DNA of 64,000 nucleotides, from assembly GCA_030015575.1 (NCBI GenBank), contig CM057337.1, positions 341,878,583-341,942,582 of the forward strand. The letters run 5' to 3'. The first letter of the stretch is position 1; the number at the start of each line of letters is the position of its first letter. The position numbers were made by a program, and so were the translations under genes. Source of the DNA: Agapanthus africanus (lineage: Eukaryota; Streptophyta; Magnoliopsida; Asparagales; Amaryllidaceae). Of this stretch, positions 37,614 to 46,404 are shown one piece after another. Under the pieces are notes generated by a model. The model was not told the DNA's origin. It did not search any database and was given only the letters and a program-made list of their open reading frames with translations.

Positions 37614-40600
37614 CTAGGGCCAGCTGCTGTAGTATCTCATACCGAGCATCCCGAAGAGTCTCTCAAACTGTATCTGGGGAATGGCCTTCGTGAGTGGATC
37701 CGCCGTGTTGTTCTTCGTGTCAACTCTCCTGACCTCGATCTCCCGGCGATCAACTATCTCCCGGATCAGGTGATACCGCCTCAGAATATGCCTGGACCGC
37801 TGATGGGACCTGGGTTCCTTGGCCAAAGCCACTGCTCCATTGTTATCGCAATACAAAGGTATTGGATGCTCAATGGATGGAACCACACCAAGTTCAGTAA
37901 TGAACTTCTTGATCCAGACAGCTTCTTTAGCAGCATCGTTGGCAGCGATGTATTCAGCCTCCATCGTCGAGTCTGCCACAGTTTCCTGCTTGGAACTCTT
38001 CCAGCTAACCGCCCCTCCGTAAAGGGTAAAGACAAAGCCCGACTGCGACTTAGAGTCGTCCTTATCACTCTGGAAGCTCGAATCGGTAAAGGACTCCACT
38101 TGGAGCTCTCCGTTACCATACACCAAGAACATATCTCTAGTCCTTCGCAAGTACTTGAGAATGCTCTTCACAGCTGTCCAGTGACTCTCTCCAGGATCAG
38201 CTTGATACCTGCTCACTACACTTAGTGAGTATGCTACATCGGGTCTGGTACATAGCATCGCATACATGATAGAGCCTACTGCCGAAGCATAGGGTATCCC
38301 TTGCATGCGAGCTCTCTCCAAATCAGTCTTGGGAGACATCTCTTTGGAGAGAGTGACTCCAGAGATCGTGGGTAAGTTCCCACGCTTGGACTCTTCCATA
38401 CTAAACCTCTTTAGTATGGTGTCAATGTACCTGGATTGGGACAATCCCAAAATCCGTTTGGATCTATCTCTATAGATCCTGATTCCCAATATGCAGGAGG
38501 CATCACCAAGATCTTTCATTGAGAATCTTTGTGATAAGAAGAGCTTGACCGATTGCAGCATAGGAATATCATTTCCTATCAAGAGTATGTCGTCCACGTA
38601 CAATACGAGGAAGACAACCTTACTCTCTGCCACCTTCTTGTAAATACAAGGTTCATCTGGATTTTTGACGAAATCAAACTCTTTGATAACGACGTCAAAG
38701 CAGATGTTCCAACTCCGCGATGCTTGCTTTAATCCATAAATGGATTTAAGCAACTTGCACACCTTCCCGCTGCTCCCACTGTCTACGAAGCCCTCTGGCT
38801 GAGTCATGTACACGCACTCTTCTAAATCACCATTTAGAAAGGCGGTCTTAACATCCATTTGCCAGATTTCGTAGTCATGAAAGGCAGCAATGGCAAGCAT
38901 GATTCGGATGGATTTAAGCATAGCCACTGGAGAAAAGGTTTCGTCATAGTCCACACCTGGTCTTTGACGAAAACCCTTTGCTACAAGTCTAGCTTTGAAA
39001 GTCTCCACTTTCCCATCTACACCAAGTTTCTTCTTGAAGATCCACTTGCTCCCAATGGGTTTTACCCCTTCAGGAGCAACTTCCAAAGTCCATACTTTGT
39101 TGGTGTACATGGAATCCATCTCGGACCGCATAGCATCCAGCCATTTCACTGAGTCCCCACTCGTGATGGCCTGCTCGAAGCTAGTTGGGTCATCATCCTC
39201 CATGATGCAATCCTCGCTCCCACCGTCCATGAGAAAACCGTAGTATCTCTCAGGTTGGCGAGGAACCCTACTAGATCGGCGGAGTGGCTGGGGTTCATCG
39301 GGAACTATGGAATCCTCTGGTTCCACCAGATCTTCTGTTGTAGCTTGAGCAGCTGGAACCTCTTCCAGTTCTACCTCATGACCACTAATCTCTTTTTCAA
39401 GAAATTCCTTTTCTAAAAAGGTGGCATGCCGAGAAACAAACACTCTTTGTTCCTCAGGGTGGTAGAAGATATACCCTCGCGAATGTTTGGGATATCCAAT
39501 AAACTTACACAGAATGGACCTTGCCGCGAGTTTGTCCGGATTTTGCGTTTTTACATAGGCCGGACAACCCCATATCTTAACATAATTAAGATATGGTCTC
39601 TTTCCTTTCCATATCTCATATGGAGTGGTCGGCACGGTTTTGGTGGGAACCATATTCAATAGGTCTGCAGCTGTTTCCAGTGCATATCCCCAGAAGGAAA
39701 TAGGTAACTCAGCTGTGCTCATCATAGAGCGCACCATATCTAATAGGGTGCGGTTCCTTCGTTCTGATACACCGTTGTGCTGTGGTGTATATGGAGGAGT
39801 CAGCTGAGAGAGAATCCCATTCTCTTTTAGGAAGTCCAGGAATTCATTGCTTAAGTATTCTCCTCCTCGATCAGATCGTAGGATTTTAATACTTTTTCCG
39901 GTTTGGTTCTCGACTTCTTGTTTATATTCCCTAAATTTCTCAAAAGCTTCTGATTTGTGTTTCATCAGGAACACATACCCGAACCTAGAGAGATCGTCAG
40001 TGAATGTAATGAAGTATGAAGAACCATCCCTGGCATGTGTAGACATGGGACCGCATACATCACTATGTATCAGTCCTAAGAGTTCGGTAACTCTTTCTCC
40101 GTGTCCCGTAAACGGAGTCTTGGTCATCTTGCCTTTGAGACATGACTGGCAAGTGTCATAAGATGAAAATTCAAACGAATTTAAATATCCATCTTTATGC
40201 AACTTAGCTAGTCGTGTCGCATTGATGTGACCCAGTCTACAATGCCACAAGAAGGATTCATTGAGTTCAGAACTCTTCCTCTTGTGTGTGTTTGTTATAC
40301 TGAGGACTATTGATTGGTTTAGAACATAAATGCCATTGCACAACGTGTCTGATCCAACCAACTTTTGGTTGTGGAAAATGTTCATAACATTGTCCTGTAA
40401 TACAAAATTATATCCCTCTTTACTTAATAAAGAGACTGATATAATGTTGCATATCAGGTTCGGCCTGTAATAGCATTCGTTCAGGACCAATGTATTACCA
40501 GTTGGTAATACAAGGTGATATTCCCCGACAGTCTTAGCTGCAACAATTGCACCATTTCCGACTCTAATGTCTTTATCACCTTCTCCAAGTTCTCTACCTT

Positions 40601-40919
40601 TCCTAAGCCCATGTAACTGATTACATATATGGGATCCTGACCCGGTATCCAATACCCAGGACGTAGAGCAAATGGAGAAACAGTTCTCAGTAACGAACAC
40701 AGCCGAAGAAAATGCATCAACATGTACTTTCTTGATTCGGGTGGCATGGGAATCCTGGTATTCCCCTATTTCCTGTTCATTCCTATAACTCTTATAAGAA
40801 GGAACGGAACCAACGTTCCCCAGCACAGTATAACATGCGGGTTCGGTCAATACATCCATATTATTATCTTTATTAAGGCATGAAATGGTCGCTACCTGGA
40901 GAGAGAGAGAAGAAAACAC
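37614..40919 (-). CDS. pol: Copia G polyprotein: protease, integrase, reverse transcriptase, RNase H (gag absent)
   Basis: An open frame of 1101 codons with no stops. Domains in order: aspartic protease DTGSGS at residues 91-96; pre-integrase zinc region HX4H (226, 231) and CX2C (257, 260); integrase DDE at D287, D350 and E386 with 35 residues between the last two; reverse transcriptase D689 and YVDD (774-777); RNase H D946, E987 and D1025. The LYGLKQ/SRSWN region suggests a Tork/Angela-type copia, not assigned firmly. The first codon used here is GTG. The first in-frame ATG is residue 21 (40857-40859), and the frame is open back to a TAA near 40963. A CT-rich tract ending CAG (40896-40898) could be a splice acceptor. 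Related copia polyproteins carry gag with a zinc knuckle upstream; none is seen here. Confidence 0.95.
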   Translation of the reverse strand: MFSSLSLQVATISCLNKDNNMDVLTEPACYTVLGNVGSVPSYKSYRNEQEIGEYQDSHATRIKKVHVDAFSSAVFVTENCFSICSTSWVLDTGSGSHICNQLHGLRKGRELGEGDKDIRVGNGAIVAAKTVGEYHLVLPTGNTLVLNECYYRPNLICNIISVSLLSKEGYNFVLQDNVMNIFHNQKLVGSDTLCNGIYVLNQSIVLSITNTHKRKSSELNESFLWHCRLGHINATRLAKLHKDGYLNSFEFSSYDTCQSCLKGKMTKTPFTGHGERVTELLGLIHSDVCGPMSTHARDGSSYFITFTDDLSRFGYVFLMKHKSEAFEKFREYKQEVENQTGKSIKILRSDRGGEYLSNEFLDFLKENGILSQLTPPYTPQHNGVSERRNRTLLDMVRSMMSTAELPISFWGYALETAADLLNMVPTKTVPTTPYEIWKGKRPYLNYVKIWGCPAYVKTQNPDKLAARSILCKFIGYPKHSRGYIFYHPEEQRVFVSRHATFLEKEFLEKEISGHEVELEEVPAAQATTEDLVEPEDSIVPDEPQPLRRSSRVPRQPERYYGFLMDGGSEDCIMEDDDPTSFEQAITSGDSVKWLDAMRSEMDSMYTNKVWTLEVAPEGVKPIGSKWIFKKKLGVDGKVETFKARLVAKGFRQRPGVDYDETFSPVAMLKSIRIMLAIAAFHDYEIWQMDVKTAFLNGDLEECVYMTQPEGFVDSGSSGKVCKLLKSIYGLKQASRSWNICFDVVIKEFDFVKNPDEPCIYKKVAESKVVFLVLYVDDILLIGNDIPMLQSVKLFLSQRFSMKDLGDASCILGIRIYRDRSKRILGLSQSRYIDTILKRFSMEESKRGNLPTISGVTLSKEMSPKTDLERARMQGIPYASAVGSIMYAMLCTRPDVAYSLSVVSRYQADPGESHWTAVKSILKYLRRTRDMFLVYGNGELQVESFTDSSFQSDKDDSKSQSGFVFTLYGGAVSWKSSKQETVADSTMEAEYIAANDAAKEAVWIKKFITELGVVPSIEHPIPLYCDNNGAVALAKEPRSHQRSRHILRRYHLIREIVDRREIEVRRVDTKNNTADPLTKAIPQIQFERLFGMLGMRYYSSWP
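40895..40915 (-). promoter_or_regulatory. Candidate splice acceptor before copia G pol
   Basis: On the minus strand a TTTTCTTCTCTCTCTCTCCAG run precedes GTAGCGACC. The old copia E has the same feature at 21369-21388. It looks like a plant polypyrimidine tract plus AG and could create the pol mRNA by splicing. This is inferred from sequence only. Confidence 0.4.
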
Positions 40920-41337
40920 TTTAGCGTAAGCTCGTGCAAGATCAGATTGGTTATTATCTTATCTAATCAGGATGGCTCCCACTGCTTTTTATCAAATCTT
41001 CCTCCAAACCCTAAAAGGAAAGACTAGCCGGGATTAATTACACACTACAAGTTCGCCAATCTTTCAGCCAGGCCAGTGTCGGTACTTTGAGGGAGGTCCC
41101 CCGTGCTTTCGCACGAACCTAATTACTGTAAACCTCGTTTTCCCAGAGGCGTAACCTCGTTAACACCTTTCTAGACACCTACTTGATCGGCTAATTGTAA
41201 TGTATAAAACTCTCCCAGGAGTAACTCTTACTCGCAGCGGGTATCGGGATCCAACTATCTCATAGAAGGTATGCAATCTCATTGCAAATTTCAACACTTG
41301 AAATTCCCGATAATATTTTGCCCCTAGCGTGCTATGA

Positions 41338-41535
41338 CCTTGACGCAGGCCAACAAACCATAGTGCGCTAGTCAAGTTCAACCCGTCATTTCCTGATTGA
41401 ATTAAACCCACCCGTACGACCCTTGACGCAGGCCAACAAAGTCGCACGACTACCCTAATCCAATCTGCATCATATGCATAAGCAGATAAATACTAGTTAG
41501 CTACCGCACACTACGCCTTGACGCAGGCCAACAAA
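41338..41535 (-). repeat. Three hairpins with a constant 20-nt loop
   Basis: CCTTGACGCAGGCCAACAAA (plus strand) recurs exactly at 41338-41357, 41421-41440 and 41516-41535. Each copy is flanked by different, mutually complementary arms: CTAGCGTGCTATG/CATAGTGCGCTAG, CGTACGAC/GTCGCACG and CTACG/CGTAG, the first two with one or two mismatches. Decayed copies are in copia E. Confidence 0.8.
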
Positions 41536-41680
41536 CGTAGCACGAATACTAACTACTACTCATCTGAAATGACGGAGGGCTACGCCAGGTTTTTCTGAAA
41601 ACCATGAGCGTAATGAACTTGATATCGTTGTAGAATCAAATGATGTTTTGAAATGGAGTGATTTTGAGGCTTTTCTAGTT

Positions 41681-41915
41681 TTGCTAAAGGAGTCACTCCC
41701 GGTGAAGGGATCTCGGTCCTTTCCTCGTCGAATGAGGTGCGGGATATATCATATATATCGCTGTGCAAAGCAAAAACGCAAAAGCAGTCAAAAAACAAAC
41801 CGAGTGTGTAGCATCTGCCAGTTATTGCTAAAGGAGTCACTCCCGGTGAAGGGATCTCGGTCCTTTCCTCATCGAATAAGGTGCGGGGTATATCATATAT
41901 ACCGCTATGCAAAGC
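41681..41915. repeat. Duplicated 91-bp unit in copia G leader
   Basis: The unit TTGCTAAAGGAGTCACTCCC... occurs at 41681-41771 and 41825-41915, offset by 144 bp, with a few differences. Both copies contain GGTGAAGGGATCTCGGTCC. Confidence 0.9.
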
Positions 41916-43048
41916 ACGAACTGTAGCTACCTGTTTTATTTAAAATCTGATTCTACAACATCTTAGGTTTCTTATCTTTCATTAATCACATTAATGAAGT
42001 CCCATCATTTAAATACCTAAACATCACAGATAGATATGACGTACACTTATGCCATCCGCATTCGCCTCGATGTCCCCTCGTGCACCGTTAGGTTAGGTAA
42101 CTAACGACAGAGCAGGGCAGGGCTAGCGCGGGTGTAAAACATAAGTAACGTCTATATAATATATCATATATACTATATATTATATCCATCACAGAATCAT
42201 CTCATGATCACATCACAGATATCGCAGCAGAATAAACATATGAAATATTGGATATACTAGGACGTCCGTGTTTTCAATACGAGCCAGTATAAAACACGGA
42301 TTCCACGGTCGTGATGAATAGCCAATCCCACACCCCTAGACCCCTACGAGAGCGGCAAGCAACCCTGCCAATTCTAGGGTTAGGAGACCCGGACTCGACT
42401 CCTCGAGTTGGTCTCCCACTGGACCCCAGAACCCGGTTACTTGTGCTCCCCTCCTTGGGTCTATCCTAATGCGGAAAAGTAAATAATATACAAAGGGTGA
42501 CGGCTTCCGCTACCTGGAAGTGCCCCAAATAAAAGAATATTACATACAAGTTTTTACATGAATGAAAATGAAAAACACTCATCTCACATAAAAACCCCCG
42601 GCTATTCGATTACGACGATCCAATATAACATATCCAGCAACACATAACATCACATGTCATCAACGTAAGTAAGTATGCATACCCCAATTGTCGTTGACGT
42701 ATAGCAACGAAACCGGCGATATGAACATACTACACTTACGGTCACAGAAAAGAAAGTGTAAAACTACAACAATTGGAATCCGCAATCTCTTTAGACATCA
42801 CATGCCTAACAGTTATAAATCCCGCATTTTAGTCCCATCATCGAAAACTCTTTTCGATATCTTGTGAAACTAAACTGCTAGATCTATAACATTCATCCAG
42901 TTATCTCATAACCTTTTGTGAATTCCAATTATTGTATCCAATTCCGGATAAATAGAATATATCAAACTTTCCGATCGAACTTTCGAACACCCAAGTTTTC
43001 CCGACACCGATCAACACATGAAATAGGTTCAAAGACATTCACTTCATA

Positions 43049-43205
43049 CCTCAGTACCAACGGTCCAGCCGTAGAAGGGTCAAGCCAACGCCTCACATGT
43101 GGCACGCCGTACTGCCCCAAACCCGAAGGTTCAAAGGGCAGTTCAAGACGGTCACATAATCGAGTTAAGGTTTGTGTCTTCTAGAGGGACCATCGCGTTA
43201 CTTGC
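43049..43205 (-). repeat. Leader block shared by copia G and the LARDs
   Basis: The minus-strand sequence from GCAAGTAA to GACCGTTGGTACTGAGG aligns at roughly 70% by eye with LARD A 7980-8140, B 14691-14849 and C 34885-35040. Shared words include CCCTCTAGAAGA and CCCTTCTACGG. The copia I leader does not show it. Confidence 0.75.
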
Positions 43206-43484
43206 ACTACTCAGAACGTCTTTTAACCACACAATAATCCAACACTTGGATATTCCGGCAGGGGAAAACCTGGGTATTTTTATATCCGGTCGAACTCTTT
43301 AACATATTCTACAATTATCTGGAAAAACACTAAAAACGAAATTTGATAATCCGATCGAAATACTGATTCCCAATAGTACCCCAAAATACTCTTCTGTAAA
43401 GTCACAATAAAAATATCCCAGAATACACAGCATTGAATTATATCAGTTACTGTGAAGAAATAATTATTTAAGGGAACAGTAACG

Positions 43485-43529
43485 CCGCGGAAGCGCCGCA
43501 CATGCCTAGCATGTGCCGCCCTTCCGCGG
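43485..43529. repeat. GC-rich 21-bp hairpin near copia G primer site
   Basis: The 21-nt arms 43485-43505 and 43509-43529 pair at 19 positions around a CTA loop, starting CCGCGGAAG and ending CTTCCGCGG. It lies about 190 nt downstream of the primer site in the element's sense. Confidence 0.9.
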
Positions 43530-43716
43530 TGGAAAAGTGGAATTACCCCCTCGTATTTCACAGTAATTCTAATAACACCCTGCTTGATTTTCTACATATT
43601 TTTAATTGACAAAAATCCGAATTTTTAGAAAAAGTCCAGAGAGCATTTTTAGGTTTTGGATTTCGGTTCGATCGGGTTTCAAACGTCGTCGGGACTTCGC
43701 CTAAGGCTCTAGCTAG

Positions 43717-43728
43717 GCTCTGATACCA
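43717..43728 (-). other. Copia G primer binding site
   Basis: A perfect TGGTATCAGAGC on the minus strand, one base after the 5' LTR end, complementary to the plant initiator tRNA-Met 3' end. Confidence 0.93.
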
Positions 43729-43729
43729 G

Positions 43730-45873
43730 TGAAAGGTTCCTAGGCACCCTAAAGAGGTCACACAAGGCATCGAACATGCTAAATTAAAATTTTTAGTGCC
43801 GAGAAACCCTAGACTACGGATCTTAGACTAGATGTCTAGGCGAAATAGAAAGCTAGTTAACACTTAACTATAGTTTAAACGGAAATACAACCTTTGTAGA
43901 TCCGGATGTCCACCTCCACGGCTCCGCAACGACGTCTCCTCGCTGTCCTAGTCGAGCTCCGGGCTCAAACGTCGGCTTCGTCGGAGAAACGGGTGAGCTA
44001 GATCGCCGGCTTCGTGTCAAAGACGATCTACGTCGAGGCATCGCAAGTTCAAGCTCCGACTTCACAAAGTGATGAAATTTGTGAAGAAAACACACTCTAC
44101 AACTTGGCTAGAGGTAGAGGGTGAAGAAATAGGAGATGGGTTCACTTTAGATTTGGATTTTGCTCACTAGATCACAACTTGCCATTAAAGTAGCAAGCTT
44201 TCTCACTTTGAGAAGAAGAAGAAGATGATAGAAAAACTTATGATAAGTTATTTCTAAAATGAATAATAATGGAATTCTTATCATCTTCTAACCATGGTCA
44301 AGTGTAGAGAATTGACCATGGTTAGTGGGAGTGGTTAGGTTTAAGCAAGGAGACAAAATGGCATCATTACAAAAAGCTTCATGAAGCTTCACCACACTTC
44401 ATGATAAAATGAAACCCTTTTGTTTCCATAAATCTATTTAATAAATAATAAAAGGATTTAATAATAAGAGAATAAATCTTAAACCCTAACCACTCTCATA
44501 ACCATGGTTGCATTCTTTACACAAAGCCAAAACAACATGCATCATCAAACATGATACATGTAATTGCACAGAAGTATATCACATATACAATGTGCACATC
44601 AAGTGAGAAAAGTCCGTTTAAAGTGAACCAATACTAGTTAATGCAAAGTAATATATCAAATATATAATTATACATTAAATCATTAAATCAACACTTGATT
44701 CAATGATCCGGTCATGTCGCACATAACCGACTAGTATTCAATGTATCGACTTATCGAATCGATCTTCGATTCGATAACAAGGTTATATCACATACAACCA
44801 ATCGAAACATTAATCGCGAGAATCAAATACGGTATCACATACACGCATTATTCTCGGTCCCGCACATATCTCATATGCACTCCTATTTCGTTTCGCTTGA
44901 ACCAGGAAACCTCTGTGTAGGACTCTAAAGACTCGTCAATACGCCGGTAGCAGATGATAATCATATCAAGCACCCACAAGCTGCAAGCGGTCTGCTAAAC
45001 GTAACGGCCACCCGGGTATTGAGCGATCAGAAGATCGACGAGCTAGCCCGCTCACACTCCTGCGAATCCGACCAGTAACACTTACCATACAGTCAAGTCT
45101 CTTCGTCTGATACGTCGCATATCAAGTCTAGGGGTGGTATACGTCAGACCCCAATAACCCGATAAGTCGTGCCGATGTGAGGCTCGTAACGGGTCGAGAA
45201 ACTACTGGTAACACTTACCAGTAAATCTCTGATCAGCCCTGGCCAGGGACTTCCCTGCTACGGCCAATCGAGCACAGCACAACATCAACTCCCAATACCG
45301 GGAGAGACGAAACCCCTCCTATCGCTCATTGCCTCCATGTGACTCGGGACTGTACCCAAAGACCACCGTTTTGCACGCCCTCATGGACGTGGTAAGGTGG
45401 AGATCAAAGCACAGTGGGAATCACACAAGACTCTATGACGATCTCGGGTCTACAGACTAACCTGTACAAGTGTCACCTGAGAACTGCCATCTGACGTGAG
45501 GTATAATACCATCTGGGAGTTCTCGGCGAGTCCGTCCAGTGTACCCAGTCTCCACTGAGCACCCGTATACCATCTCTGATGTCAAACATCAATGGATATG
45601 GGATCATCCATCGCCCATCACATGGGTCGAGAAGCGTATACGCTAGTCTACTCTGGTATATCGATGCCCCATCTCGATACACCCACGACTAGGGACCTTG
45701 AAGGATGTACTTATGGACTACCATGTCCCCACTAGTATGATCTGCATCATAGTCCAGGTAGTCAAGTACAAATCCTAAGGGCTTTACCAACATGTAACTA
45801 TAAGACAGTATAAAGAGACTAGTGTACATGTTAAGATAAATGGCAAGCAGCTCGACATGATAGTATGCTATCT
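43730..45873 (-). mobile_element. Copia G 5' LTR, with aberrant outer end
   Basis: 43730-45846 matches the 3' LTR exactly except for four transitions. The outer 116 bp of the LTR (equivalent to 37484-37599, including the TG terminus) are missing. In their place are 3 nt (45847-45849) and 24 bp (45850-45873) that are the exact reverse complement of 37486-37509. The 5-bp target duplication follows directly, so the odd end seems to have been integrated as such. Confidence 0.93.
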
Positions 45874-45878
45874 GTCGT
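45874..45878. repeat. Target-site duplication of copia G (right)
   Basis: GTCGT, matching 35362-35366. LARD C sequence continues GATGAGTATGCAGC, as in LARD B near 15174-15186. Confidence 0.9.
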
Positions 45879-46404
45879 GATGAGTATGCAGCTGTTCCGG
45901 AACGAGAAATAGATTTAGTGAAAGATGATGACTTCCGGGAAGTTCGGCGGAAACGATATTTGGGAGATTCTTCGACAGAACCTTTCTGGAGTACTATACG
46001 AGAAGACATGGACTTAGGATCAGTTGTATTATGCACACCCAGGAGACCAGAGTTCGGCATCACTGATGGGATATGTTATGAGCGACATGATAATCGGCCA
46101 GAGACATTTAGAGGATATGCTAGAGAGGATCATTTCCGTTAGTACACCGAACCAGGCTGACGAGCCAATGGATTGCGAGATTGGTAATCCACAGAGAAAT
46201 GAGGACCCAGAGACAAAAGGCGCCAGACCGTGAGCAGGAGGCAGCGGATGCTCTTGCTCTTTCAGTTTTGGGCGCACCGACACTTTTCGACATTGTAGGA
46301 GGCGTACCTCAATGTTTTTCGTTGCGATTTGCGTTGTAATCCGAGTATCACGCTTTTATCGCTTGTATTTCAGTTTTGATGATTGGGCTTTATGGTATTG
46401 TTTT

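Larger units (their letters stand above)
40920..43716 (-). mobile_element. Copia G leader, non-coding, 2.8 kb, no gag
   Basis: Between primer site and pol all six frames are short and none resembles copia gag. Contents in element order: a GC-rich hairpin (43485-43529); a block shared with LARD internal domains (43049-43205); a stretch resembling the copia I leader (GGTTCTGGGG region near 42425 against 56361); a duplicated 91-bp unit (41825-41915 and 41681-41771); three hairpins with one constant loop (41338-41535); and the CT-rich tract before pol. The leader is much longer than usual for copia elements. Confidence 0.8.

Noticed and set aside
37770-38225. Plus-strand frames of up to 151 codons opposite copia pol
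   Set aside because: They are antisense shadows of a conserved polyprotein and have no recognisable domain.
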